A stretch of DNA of 64,000 bases from Siniperca chuatsi (GCF_020085105.1 NC_058043.1:10479167-10543166); one strand, 5' to 3'; shown: positions 1-10,480, counted from the stretch's first letter. The notes: a model not told the origin generated them from the sequence alone. Program-made: numbers and translations.

Positions 1-1226
1 GGACCAGAAAAAGCATTCAACAACCTACGTTCTGCCTTATTGTCTGTCTGGCTGTGGCTGACTTTATGGTTGGCTGCGTGGCCATACCATTGGCTGTGGT
101 GGTGGACGGACGAGTTAAGACTTCATTCTACGGCTGTCTCTTCATCAGCTGTGTGGTCATCTTGTTGACCTTGGTCTCAGTTTTGTCTCTCGCGGCTATT
201 GCAGCAGACCGATTCCTCCGGGTGTATGTCCCTCTGAGGTAAGATTTTTTTATGAAAGGTTTATTGTGCAGAGAAAAGTAAAATAGTACTAATAGGGTCA
301 GGGATTCAGTATTATCTTTTGTTAAAACTACATGCAGTCGTACTGTGTGGTGTTTCGGATAATGAAAAAATGCATATAATTGTAAGCTTTACGTTTGAAT
401 CGATTTTTATCACACCGATAAAAATGGCTTGCACTGCAAAAAGGCTTTGATCACTACACTGACAAGATAATATTTTTAGTTAGATGTTGTTGGACTACTT
501 TGATTATTCATTTTGTGACACTGTGGTCACAACACACAAGTAATACCAATAATTACTACTTTTCTCTTTAGGTACAAAAAGACTGTAACACAGAGACATT
601 CTTGGCTTGTGGTAGCAGCATGTTGGCTTGTTGCAATGCCACTGAGTTTTGCTCCCATGTTTGGATGGTCCGACCACAAAACCTTGTCTAACTCAGTCAA
701 CTCTACTATTGTCTGCCAGTTTATATCAGTGATCCCCATGTCATACCTGGTTTACTTCAACTTTTTTCTCTGCACCCTGACACCTCTGTTGTTGATGACT
801 TTATTGTACGGGTATGTCTTCTGTACTATTCGAGGAAACCTTCGAGAGAAACCAGGCAACGGTTTCCAAAAACAGTCTCAGAACTACCTAATGAAAGAGA
901 AACAGCTGGCAACATCTCTGTTTCTGGTCTTGGCTCTGTTTGCCCTGTCCTGGCTCCCTCTCCACATAATGAACTGCATTGTTTACTTTGGTGGACCGAA
1001 TGATGTACCAGTAACAGCTTTCTACATTGGCATCCTGCTTTCTCATGCTAACTCAGCTGTAAACCCAGTTGTGTATGCGTTCAAAATACAAAAGATCAAG
1101 ACAGCATACCTGAAGATCTGGAGACGGTATATTGCATGTGGAGAAGAAAATCAAGGATCTCAGACAAGCCAGACGACAGACAACAACCTCAGTAGTAACA
1201 TTAACAGTGTGGTCAAAAATAAGTGA
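1..1226 (+). CDS. adora3: Adenosine receptor A3-like GPCR, 3' part (partial at left edge)
   Basis: Class A G-protein-coupled receptor for extracellular adenosine, located in the plasma membrane. Two coding exons are visible: 1-238 (starts inside TM2, reading frame from base 3) and 572-1226 (stop TGA at 1224). The intron has a GT donor at 239 and an AG acceptor ending at 571, and splits an Arg codon just after the 'DRFLRV' motif, the usual intron position in adenosine receptors. Visible landmarks are LAVADFMVG (TM2), DRFLRV at the end of TM3, FAPMFGW in the second extracellular loop, [13 protein letters not shown] (TM6), [18 protein letters not shown] (TM7 with NPxxY) and a short Ser/Thr/Asn-rich tail. 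The CQFISV and GILLSHANS segments resemble A3 more than A1 or A2. The DRY motif reads DRF. Known family coupling of A3 is to Gi; that is not visible here. The N-terminus and TM1 lie outside the window. Confidence 0.9.
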
Positions 1227-2865
1227 AAGGAGATTTCCTTATTTGTGTGCTTCTTTGTTCTTAATGGCTATATGGCTTTGAAGGCACATTGTTGAATACA
1301 AAGATTGATACCATTTCTTGGACTCATAAGTATGTATTTTATTTAGCTGTCTAACGTTTTTATTTTAGAAATTCATTTGAAGGTCCTATTTTTTTCTGTA
1401 GTTTCAGATATGTTATTTGATACATTGTATTTTTATAGATTAGTGGTTAGCTGTGTCATAGTTGAGCCGTTGCTTTATCACTTTTAAAATCTCTGTACAA
1501 CTATATTTAGCTTTGCATATTGTTCTGTAAATATATTTTTGGTAGTGCTTAATTCCTGTCTGCCATAAACATGTATGTGTACAGTTTCCACTGCTGTCAG
1601 TCTTTAAGCTAAGCTGGGCTAAATACTGTCTGTATACTGTACTATCTCTGTATTTGACACACAAGATGACAATATTCTCATGTGTCAAGTCAAATGGTAA
1701 ACAAGTGTATTTCACAAAATGTGTTCTACTGAAGGCGTAGTTTCAAGCCTACCAGGAAGTGAAAAATTCTGTAACATTTATCTGTAATTTGAGCTTCTGC
1801 TCCTAGACTTGTTGTTGTAGCCAGAAATGATACAAAAATAATTACTTACAACTGATTTATTATCATTTTCCACTCTCACACCTGATCTCTTTAGTCTATG
1901 CTACACTGGTGCACTTTCAAGCATCTCTCAATGCAGCTTGCAACCAGCCTAAATGTGGCACAGGTATTTATTTACATGTCATCATTTGAACGGATTTAAA
2001 AAAAAGGATTTTGATAAAGTCATTACCCTTCATGACGAGGGCCACTTTGCAGAAGAAAAATTGGCACATCTGCTGGAAACATATGAAAAGGATGGATGGT
2101 GTACTATAGTAATATTTTAAATGGTTTCAGGTTTGCATTAAAAAGACAACCATCAACAGATTTGTTTAACATAGCAGATTTAATTTTTATTCTTAAATGA
2201 GGATTTGAAATCAGTACAAACATTTCTACTTGTGGCTTTCATCAGTGTACTGGTGTACAAGTTATATTATACATTCCTCTAAGTAACCTTCCCAAACCCC
2301 TGCACAGCTTCTATTTATGACCTGATTACCTACAAATGTAGTATGTATACAAACATCTACACTGTAACATTGTCAGCAGCAATAGAACAGTCAATATCAC
2401 ACTTCATCTGTATCAGCTACTGTACTTCATTGTGTGTTACATCCAAATATCAGTATTTACACAACGATCACATTAATGTCACGGGCAAAGAGACATGCAA
2501 TTAAACACCAATGCACGTTGTATATTAAACAAAAACTCTGACTGTTGCTGTCAACATCAAACATAATGTTAATGTTAATGTTAATTATTATGATATATCA
2601 TAGTAATAGCCTATGCCGTGGTGCTGCAGAGAAGAAAATGGTACAGCACCACTAACAATAGCTTCTTTTAATAAGTTGGCATTAAAGATGGTCAAATATC
2701 TTAACGTATATAAACAATTTTTCAAGAAAAGGATGGGCAATATCCCACCGTTTTCATCAATACTGACTACATGCATAATTCTAATAGACCAAGTAGTTTC
2801 ATTTGATTATAAGTCTTTAAAGTCTGACACTGTAGGTGTAAAAGTCTCACCCAATCTGAGTTGAA

Positions 2866-2960
2866 GACCTGTGGTTTGGACCAGCCGAGACACTCTGCCT
2901 GTGTCTCAAACTCCTTCAGCTCAGCAGCAGTGACAGTCTTTCTCCTACCTGGTGAAGAGG
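2866..2960 (-). other. Exon-like stretch, unidentified
   Basis: Read on the minus strand, an AG acceptor is followed by about 31 open codons containing TVTAAELKEFETQAECLGW and then a GTGAGA donor. Amino-acid composition looks protein-like and is denser in GC than the surroundings. I do not recognise a family and see no partner exon on this strand nearby, so it could be a lone exon of a gene relic or chance. Confidence 0.25.
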
Positions 2961-3223
2961 TGACACATTTGAGCTGAAAGCCTTGTGATGATATTCTACA
3001 GTATATACCAGTTTAATCCACATCACTGCAATATCACAAACTATAGTTTAAGCTAAACACTGTCTGTTAATATCCATATCTATATTTATTTAGTGAATCT
3101 TGAAAGTAACATTTAAAATTAACGTTAATCATTAATATTGGTTAATATGATTTTTACTTCATTAGGTAGTTAACTGTACAGATGTCTGGATTAGAGATTG
3201 TAGTGTTTTATAATTTCCTCCAG

Positions 3224-3527
3224 ATGGAAATCATGAATTATGAATGGTCTGAAGCCACGCAAAGGAGATTAATCTCCCTGAGACTTGGTGAGTAGTCTTC
3301 CTGCAGTGAGTATCAGTGTCATATTAAGTAAAAAAGTATGTATATCAGCATTATTGGAAATATTATTACATATTTTCTTATCATTATCTTATCATCCCTC
3401 TGTTCTCCTTACTGAAGAGCATGACAGTGTTACTGAACATATCCTGCTTTACAACAAAGCAGTCAGGACACCCAGTTTGCAGCCGCACGTTTGGTTTACC
3501 CCTTCGAGCATCTGTTGGAAACATTAG
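3224..3527 (+). other. Two possible small exons, unidentified
   Basis: An ATG at 3224 opens a reading frame containing MEIMNYEWSEATQRRLISLR, ending at a consensus GTGAGT donor after 3287. A pyrimidine-rich tract and AG acceptor at 3416-3417 then resume the same frame (a split Glu codon, then HDSVTEHILLYNKAVR) to a TAG at 3525. The first segment is reminiscent of SANT/Myb-like starts ('WS..A..RLI.LR'), but this is only a resemblance. It could be a small gene, a relic, or chance. Confidence 0.25.
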
Positions 3528-3649
3528 AGGAGTGTGGATGGTATGCTCAGAAATTATATATATATATAAAACATGAAGTGCAAATTTTTATTATTTCAAA
3601 GCCCACTAGAGGACTGAAATCTATCATAGGGTTACCACTACCTCTGTGA

Positions 3650-4178
3650 AAAAAACTTCGTCCTTCACCCTCCGCGGGTGGTTTCATCCTTCGAGCTCGG
3701 GTCCTCTACCAGAGGCCTGGGAGATGGGGGTTCTGCACAGTATTTGCTGTTCTTTGCTGTTCCTAGTACTGCACTTTTCTGGACTAAGATGTCTGGTGTT
3801 CTTCCAGGGATCTGCTGTAGCCACTCCTCCAGTTTGGGGGTCACTGCCCCGAGTGCTCCGATGACCACGGGCACCACTGTTGCCTTCACCTTCCAGGCCT
3901 TCTCCAGCTCTTCTCTGAGCCCTTGGTACTTCTCTAGTTTCTCATGTTCCTTTTTCCTGATGTTGCCATCACTTGGTATTGCCACGTCAACCACAACTGC
4001 CTTCCTCTGCTGTTTGTCCACCACCACGATGTCTGGTTGGTTCGCCATTACCATTCTGTCAGTCTGAATCTGGAAGTCCCACATGATCTTGGCTCGGTCG
4101 TTCTCTACCACCTTTGGAGGTGTTTCCCAATTTGACCTTGGGGTTTCCAGTCCATACTCCGTGCAGATGTTCCTGTAT
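3650..4178 (-). mobile_element. 5'-truncated LINE copy (3' end with REL endonuclease)
   Basis: Minus-strand copy of the same LINE as 4311-7462, keeping only the last part of the ORF and the 3' end. The translated part contains DRMVMANQPDIVVVDKQQRK and VVDVAIPSD, a PD-(D/E)XK restriction-like endonuclease core, then KLEKYQGLREELEKAW and VVPVVIGALGAVTPKLEEWL. The 5' end breaks off directly into a TATATA run at 4177-4190. The 3' end finishes in the conserved GC-rich tail followed by a T run (A run at 3649-3656 on the plus strand). Confidence 0.85.
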
Positions 4179-4310
4179 ATATATATATAAACTCAAAACA
4201 GGCAATAGCAGCACACATACAGTACCCACAACTGATGTTGTACTTGAACTAATAGTGTAATACCATCAAAGCAAAGCAAAGTGACATAGTGGTGTGATTA
4301 GTATATATAA
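4177..4310. repeat. TA array and spacer between two LINE copies
   Basis: A TATATA run (4177-4190) follows the truncated copy. Next come about 115 unassigned bases, then a short TATATA at 4302-4310 before the next copy. Bases 4187-4205 reappear in inverted orientation at 7568-7586, beyond the far end of the second copy. Confidence 0.6.
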
Positions 4311-4360
4311 CTTTGTCCTTCACCCCCCGCGGGTGGTCTCGTCCTTCGAGCTCGGGTCCT

Positions 4361-5181
4361 CTACCAGAGGCCTGGGAGCTTGAGGGTTCTGCGCAGTATC
4401 TTTGCTGTTCCCAGTACTGCGCTCTTCTGGACCGAGATGTCTGGTGTTCTTCCAGGGATCTGCTGTAGCCACTCCTCCAGTTTGGGGGTCACTGCCCCGA
4501 GTGCTCCGATGACCACGGGCACCACTGTTGCCTTCACCTTCCAGGCCTTCTCCAGCTCTTCTCTAAGCCCTTGGTACTTCTCTAGTTTCTCATGTTCCTT
4601 TTTCCTGATGTTGCCATCGCTTGGTATCGCCACATCAACCACAACGGCTTTCCTCTGTTGTTTGTCCACCACCACGATGTCAGGCTGATTCGCCATTACC
4701 ATTCTGTCAGTCTGGATCTGGAAGTCCCACAGGATCTCGGCTCGGTCGTTCTCTACCACCTTTGGAGGTGTTTCCCACTTTGACCTCGGGGTTTCCAGTC
4801 CATACTCAGTGCAGATGTTCCTGTACACTATGCCAGCTACTTGGTTATGGCGCTCCATGTATGCTTTTCCTGCCAGCATCTTACACCCTGCAGTTATGTG
4901 CTGGATTGTCTCAGGGCCTCTTTGCACAGCCTACACCTTGGGTCTTGTCTGGTGCGGTAGATCTGGGCCTCTATTGCTCTGGTGCTCAGGGCCTGCTCCT
5001 GTGCAGCCATGATGAGTGCCTCTGTGCTGTCCTTCAATCCAGCCCGCTCTAGCCATTGGTAGGACTTCTTGATATCAGCCACTTCAGTTATGTTCGGTGG
5101 TACATCCCATGTAGGGGTTTGTCCTCCCATGATGGTCCTTCCTCCAGCACGTCTTCCTCTGTTCCCCATTGCCTGAGACAT
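4361..5181 (-). pseudogene. LINE zinc knuckle and PD-(D/E)XK endonuclease (frameshifted)
   Basis: The 5181-4894 frame carries CRLCKEA; the following HITAGC completes a C-x2-C-x7-H-x4-C zinc knuckle after a frameshift in a G run near 4915. The 4927-4361 frame holds the restriction-like endonuclease, with PDIVVVDKQQRKAVVVDVAI as its PD...(D)xK-like core. In this LINE class this nuclease nicks the chromosomal target to prime reverse transcription. The ORF ends at 4361, near the 3' tail of the element. Confidence 0.85.
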
Positions 5182-6613
5182 TCACTGAGCACGTCATCTG
5201 TTGGGGCCTTATCTTTGATGTACTTGTGGATCTTGGATGTTTCATCCTGGATAGTGGCTCTCACACTCACTAGTCCACGGCCGCCTTCCCTACGGCTAGC
5301 GTACAGTCTCAGGGTGCTGGATTTGGGATGGAACCCTCCATGCATGGTGAGGAGCTTTCGCGTCTTAACGTCTGTGGTCTGTATCTCCTCCTTTGGCCAC
5401 CTTATTATTCCTGCAGGGTATCTGATCACTGGCAGGGCGTAGCTGTTTATTGCCTGGGCTTTGTTCTTGCCATTGAGCTGACTTCTTAGGACTTGCCTTA
5501 CTCGTTGAAGGTATTTGGCCGTTGCCGTCTTCCTTGTTGCCTCTTCGAGGTTGCCATTTGCCTGTGGTATTCCAAGGTACTTGTAACCATCCTCAATGTC
5601 TGCTATTGTTCCTTCTGGGAGTGAGACCCCTTCTGTGTGGACTACCTTCCCTCTCTTTGTCACCATTCGACTGCACTTCTCAAGCCCGAATGACATCCCA
5701 ATGTCAGAGCTGTAGATCCTGGTGGTGTGGATCAGTGAGTCGATGTCCCGCTCGCTCTTAGCGTATAGCTTGATGTCATCCATGTAGAGGAGGTGACTGA
5801 TGGTGGCCCCGTTCCTGAGTCGGTATCCATAGCCAGTCTTGTTGATTATTTGGCTGAGGGGTTCAGACCTATGCAGAACAGCAGTGGGGACAGAGCATCT
5901 CCTTGGTATATGCCACATTTGATGGATACTTGTGCAAGTGGCTTACCATTGGCCTCAAGGGTGGTTTTCCACAGCCTCATCGAGTTCGCAATGAAGTCCC
6001 TTAGAGTCCTGTTGATGTTGTACATCTCTAAGCATTCAGTGATCCATGTGTGCGGCATTGAGTCATATGCTTTCTTGTAATCAATCCAGGCAGTGCACAG
6101 GTTGGTGTGTCGGGCTCTGCAGTCTTGGGTGACTGTTCTGTCAACCAGGAGTTGGTGTTTGGCTCCTCTGGTTCCTCTGCCAATGCCCTTCTGTGCTTTG
6201 CTCATGTATTGATCCATGTGTCCACTTATCTTAGCCGCAATGATGCCTGACATGAGCTTCCATGTTGTGGAGAGGCAGGTTATTGGCCGATAGTTGGATG
6301 GGACTGTACCCTTTGCGGGATCCTTCAGGATCAGGATTGTGCGCCCTTCGGTAAGCCATTCAGGGTGCGTCCCATCTCTTAGCAGCTGGTTCATTTGTGC
6401 TGCTAGGCGCTCGTGGAGTGCAGTGAGCTTCTTTAGCCAGTAGGTGTGGATCCTGTCAGGGCCCGGTGCTGTCCAGTTCTTCATACCTGAGACTCTTTCT
6501 TGGATGTCTGCCGCTGTGATGGTGACTGGATTCTGTTCAGGGAGGTTGCTGTGGTCCTTTCTCAGGGCTGCCAGCCACTGTGCATCGCTGTTGTGTGATG
6601 CCTCCTTTCCCAT
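5088..6613 (-). pseudogene. LINE reverse transcriptase domain (frameshifted)
   Basis: Two overlapping frames (6613-5846 and 5918-5088) make up one RNA-dependent DNA polymerase. The palm motifs are DYKKAYDS (motif A) and YMDD (motif C, 5775-5786), with catalytic Asp residues present. Fingers motifs GPDRIHTYWLKKL and PSNYRPITCL precede them. The frames switch inside a C run just after FCIGLNP. The segment after the YMDD motif (LYAKSERDIDSLIH; GYKYLGIPQ; VIRYPAGIIRWPKEE) matches the thumb and linker of R2-type LINEs. The enzyme would carry out target-primed reverse transcription, but the frame break suggests this copy is inactive. Confidence 0.85.
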
Positions 6614-7430
6614 ATACTTTTCCAGTACTGCTCCGTTTCCAGCCTTGGTGGGTCTGCTCTGCTGTTATTACCCTGCCATTGAGCGTACACTTTCGCAGGT
6701 TGAGTTGCGAACAGCCGGTTTATTCTTCTGGCTTCATTGTCTCTCGTGTATCTCTTTAGGCGGCTGGCCAAGGCTTGGAGCCTTTGTTTGGCAGTTTCGA
6801 GTGCTTCAGGTATGGGCATCTGGTTGTACTTCTTGGGTACTTGCTTTCTCATTGCACCCCTCTCAGCCTCTGTCAGTTGGCTCACTTCTCTCCGGGCCTC
6901 CTTGATTTTTGCCTCCAACCTTCGTTTCCATGGTGGGTATTGTCTCTCATGGCTCCCATGGTTGCTCTTGTAGCCAAGCATCTCTAGGATCACTGCTGCT
7001 GAGGCGTATATCAGCTCATTGGTTTCAGTGATGGTTGTGGTAGGGATCGCTCTCAATGCTGCATTCACATCTTCTAGGAGACTTTCTGATGGTACTTCAC
7101 TTAGCCGTTGTAGTTGGCGCGGGGTTGCCTTGTATTCATCCTCGCCATGATCTTATCTTTCAGGTCAGTTGCTGCCTCGTTCAGCGTGATTTCTCTTGGG
7201 GCTTCGTACCCAATCTCTGGTTGGGGAGCTGCTGGATGCTCCCCTGACCTGTAGTCCTGGCTCCCCCTTGCCGTAGCATTTGTGTTGTACCTCGTCAATC
7301 TCAAGTTGTGATAGCAGTTGCCGCTTGTGGATGTTGGAACACTGAGCTACTAGTTGCTTCGCCGTAAGCCTCGATTGTGGGTTTCAAGTAACCATTCACC
7401 CCACATCCTGTGCATGTAACCCCTCTGACT
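6562..7430 (-). pseudogene. LINE ORF, N-terminal region (frameshifted)
   Basis: Begins upstream of 7304 with a frame containing MHRMWGEWLLETHNRGL, shifts into TAKQLVAQCSNIHKRQLL, then into further frames. The 7068-6562 segment holds a basic, probably helical region (PPWKRRLEAKIKEARREVSQ; LKRYTRDNEARRINRLF) typical of the nucleic-acid-binding part before the RT in this LINE class. It ends in EQYWKSIWE, where the frame is lost and resumes in the RT segment. No intact start codon for a complete protein can be assigned. Not a host gene. Confidence 0.7.
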
Positions 7431-7462
7431 AGGGTTACTGGAGTAGTAGCATTCCAACAGAG

Positions 7463-7527
<65 letters not shown>

Positions 7528-7530
7528 TAT
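7463..7530. repeat. (TA)n/(CA)n microsatellite
   Basis: About 50 bases of pure TA dinucleotide followed by ACACACAC. It directly abuts the 5' end of the LINE copy at 4311-7462. Confidence 0.95.
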
Positions 7531-8243
7531 ACATACAGTATATATATATATTGCTATTGCTATATTGCCATTGCCTGTTTTGAGTTTAACTGCTCTTGTA
7601 AAGTTTCTAAAGTTTTTTAAGTTTCTTAAGTTACTTATTTCTGTCCTTGTGCTGCTGTAAGACCCAAATTTCCCCTGTGGGGGATCAATAGAAGAATTAT
7701 CTTAAAAATTGAATAGAGATTAGAAGGAGCTAAGACAAAGAGACACAATTAAACACACAGTATATTAAACAAAACTCTTCTTGCTATCAACTTCAACCAT
7801 GGTGTTGTTCTCATACAAAAATGATTTGTTGAGGCAATATTCATACCGTCCAATTATTTAAAAAATATTAAACAACTATACAGATATGGTGACGTATGAT
7901 GCACAAATACTCTGACGGTGTGATGCATCTTACTTTCAAAGATTCATGCCAACAAATTAACCATTACAAGTAAAAACACTGCTTGCATTTAATCTTTTAA
8001 TAAACGTTCAGTGTGTCCGTAGAGGTAATGTCCACTGCAGTACTTGGCCAAGAACCAGAATTCAGTAATGTTGGAACCAAACAGATGTCAGTGGATAATG
8101 CTATGTAGTACCAGCTCCCAGACAACTGAAATAAAAGAAGGAATTCTTGTTTTTTTAAATAATATGCAACTTTTATTGCGAATATTTTCTTTCCCAGCAC
8201 ATTTCAGAAAAAAAGAAGCATAACAACACACAAAGTCTTCATC
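7531..8243. repeat. Intergenic DNA with SINE/L2-type tail
   Basis: Contains a tail-like segment around 7655-7700 (TTTCCCCTGTGGGGGATCAA) related to the common fish SINE/L2 ends that also form the hairpin at 56060-56175. The rest is AT-rich with no recognisable gene. Confidence 0.5.
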
Positions 8244-8358
8244 ATGGCTCTGAAGCCTCTCTGTCTGTCTCAGGTCTGTCTTCTATTGATATTACTGACC
8301 TATTATTTTTTTGCCTCATCTACCCACCCCTGTGTGAGTGGGTACAATGCAGATTACG
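8244..8358 (+). CDS. Possible signal-peptide exon of an unidentified secreted protein
   Basis: ATG at 8244 opens with MALKPLCLSQVCLLLILLTY, a good N-terminal signal peptide (short polar start, long Leu/Ile-rich core), followed by ASSTHPCVSGYNADY. A GTAAGA donor follows base 8358 and would leave a phase-1 codon, the usual phase for signal exons of secreted or immunoglobulin-type genes. The frame also stays open without splicing to 8498, giving an 84-residue ORF. No downstream exon was recognised before the NAT8-like gene, so this may be a small secreted peptide, a relic exon, or chance. Confidence 0.3.
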
Positions 8359-8639
8359 GTAAGACAAATGTTGTTACTCCACTGAATGTTATTCCGCTAA
8401 GCCTTGATGTTTGCTTTTGCAAACACATGGCTATGGAAACACAGTTCCCAAACTGGAGTAAAGGGACATCCAGAAGTCAATCACGGTTTCATGTCTAACA
8501 ACTATCTATTAACTGTATCTGTCTCAAGAAATAACTCAGAAAACTGTCTTACAGCTCACATGCACAAATTAGATAAATCTTTCAGAAACTATCAGCTGTT
8601 ATGTCTTCTATCCATATTCACAGCTGCTCGTCCTGTTTA

Positions 8640-9400
8640 GAGTTTAAGGAGGCAAATGCTTTTGGGTGGCGGACTACAATGTGAACTATAGCCACAAGCA
8701 GCAATTCCGGGTTTCAAGCCAACACAAACACACATGTGGCCTAGACATCAAAAAAGCAGTGAAATCTCCCTTTTTGGATTTTCACAAATAGAATGACGAA
8801 AACAAACAATTTCTGATTCATAGTCTGATTTGTGTTATGCCGAGCACATTTTCTGCCCTTGTAGCGCTCCCTAGCAGTTGATTTGAATGAAATTTTCAGG
8901 TATGTGGATATAACCTGTAAGTTTTGGGATGATTGGCCCAACAGTTGTTGACTTTGGTCTATTTATGTGCTGAGCCACGCCCCTTTTGAAGTTCATTGGA
9001 CAATATGTTGAAAACTAAATAAGATATGAACAAGTTTTATACAGCTTTTGATAAGCTTCGTCCAATGATGAGCCACTGAAAATTTGGTAGCAACTCTTAA
9101 GTGGAGCGGAAGCTTCAGTGGACATTTACGACATGATTTATTTGCTAAGTCTGTTTCAATTGCACTTTATCACATTTTGCTTTTATCAATCCACCAACTT
9201 TTCCACCTCAGCAAAGTGTGAAAACTTTCGGCATTTCTATCTAGCAGTTCAAACTGAAAAGGTGCATAAAAACAGGCACCACATAACTTACTGTTTGCTC
9301 AGCCCTATCCCCTCGTCACTGTTGCAACACCTCATATGCAGTTTCCAATTAAAATGGAGACAGATATAGCCTGCCTCTCAAAATTCTTAGCAATTTTGAA
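8640..9400. repeat. Interspersed repeat-like DNA
   Basis: Segment resembling a widespread fish repeat (around 8850-9110, containing GCTGAGCCACGCCCCTTTTG). There is no gene here. The assignment comes from general familiarity, not from a second copy inside this window. Confidence 0.35.
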
Positions 9401-9829
9401 ACAATGGGTCCATGACAAAACCATGACTGTTGCAACTGTTTCTGGCAGTTTTTATCAACTGTAGCTAGCAAGCTAATTAAGCAAATGTTAGCTCAATGAG
9501 TTGGTTGGAAACTGTATTTGGATGATTTTTCAATGTTTCCAGCTGTTTCAACATCCTCACCAGATGATGATCCACGCATAAGACAAGAAAACAGTTCTTT
9601 TGTGCAGAGCTTTTTAGTCCTTGTAGCATAAAAAGGATGAGGAAAACTGCAAGTGCACGAAATGATCTTTTTCCCATCAAAATCAAAATATGTAGATTTA
9701 AAGGGGTTTATCTCTGGTCGGTTTCAGTCTCAATGAATCTATTAAGTCTCCATGTTTGTCCTGTCGCTCCCCTGGTTGTCGGTGCCTCATTACAGATGTT
9801 TTGGATCTGGATCTTTGTCCTCCAGGAGA

Positions 9830-9995
9830 TTCAGCATCTCCTCTTCTCTCTCTCTGTTGTGTGGTGGGATTTGTTGGGTCTCGGTAATTAATATTATAGA
9901 GTACGGTCTAGACCTACTCTATAGGAAAAGTGCAATGAGATAACTTCTGTTATGAATTGCCGCTATATAAATAAAAATGAATTGAATTGAATTGC
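9830..9995 (+). repeat. SINE/L2-type 3' tail with (TTGAA)n end, copy 1
   Basis: Contains GAGTACGGTCTAGACC, CTATAGGAAAAGTGCAATGA, and TATATAAATAAA followed by GAATTGAATTGAATTG. The same block occurs at 60540-60735 in the same orientation. The short direct-repeat tail is typical of L2/CR1-type LINEs and of SINEs that use their machinery. Confidence 0.75.
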
Positions 9996-10094
9996 ATGTT
10001 GTCTTTCCCTCTCTCTCCCTCTGTGTGCCTGTTCTTTTTTCCAACCTGTGTGAATGGTGTGCTTGAGTTTTGCCTAATGTGTGTTTGTGTAGTC

Positions 10095-10480
10095 TGTCCT
10101 TTTCCAGGTCTCCATGGCGAAGAGGTCGTGTGGCTCAGGTTCTATCTGTCTGGCAACATCTAAAGTTGCTCAGTGTCCCCCCGGATCCATATTCTTCACA
10201 TATGTTTGCAAACTATAATTTTGTCATCCTGATTGCCCATACTGTAATTTTACAGTGTTGGTCTGTTTTGTGCACACAGCATTTACTGCAGAGGGATCCC
10301 TCCTCTGTTGCTCTTCCTGAGGTTTCTTCCATTTTTTCCTCGTTAAAGGGCTTTCCCTTATCCGAATCGAGGATCTAAGGATAGAGGGGGTCATATGCTG
10401 TACAGATCGTAAAGCCCCTTGAGGCAAATTTGTGATTTGCGACATTGGGCTACATAAATATAACTGACTTGACTTATCTC
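10095..10480 (+). repeat. L2/SINE-type 3' end repeat
   Basis: Contains TCCTCTGTTGCTCTTCCTGA, a segment ending TAAAGCCCCTTGAGGCAAAT, and a tail TAACTGACTTGACTTATC. This arrangement (pyrimidine-rich block, 'gggctacataaat', short direct-repeat tail) parallels the other tails at 9830 and 60540, although the sequence family differs. Confidence 0.55.

Larger units (their letters stand above)
1227..3649. other. 3' flank of the adenosine receptor and intergenic DNA
   Basis: AT-rich sequence following the receptor stop codon. The first part is presumably its 3' UTR, but I cannot fix a polyadenylation site. No long ORF with recognisable domains is present. Two short exon-like stretches (2866-2960 on the minus strand, 3224-3527 on the plus strand) are listed separately. 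A short TA run lies at 3556-3570. Confidence 0.6.
4311..7462 (-). mobile_element. Near full-length site-specific LINE (REL-endonuclease class, R2/R4/Dong-like)
   Basis: Non-LTR retrotransposon of about 3.15 kb on the minus strand. Reading order is N-terminal region (about 7430-6562), reverse transcriptase (6613-5088), CCHC zinc knuckle (5181-4894) and PD-(D/E)XK endonuclease (4927-4361). The RT has the expected motif series: WTAPGPDRIHTYWLKKL, NYRPITCLSTTWK, DYKKAYDSMP, YQGDALSPLLF and YMDD (5775-5786). A C-terminal restriction-like nuclease rather than an N-terminal APE domain places it with the R2, R4, Dong, Rex6 and NeSL group; which clade I cannot decide by eye. The ORF is interrupted by several one-base frameshifts. 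TA repeats touch both ends (4302-4310 and 7463-7513). Confidence 0.9.

Noticed and set aside
3678-5012. Long plus-strand ORFs opposite the LINE (for example 3678-4067, 4621-5052)
   Set aside because: They are antisense shadows of the LINE endonuclease and zinc-knuckle ORF; their composition (Ser/Cys-rich, no domain) follows from the reverse strand.
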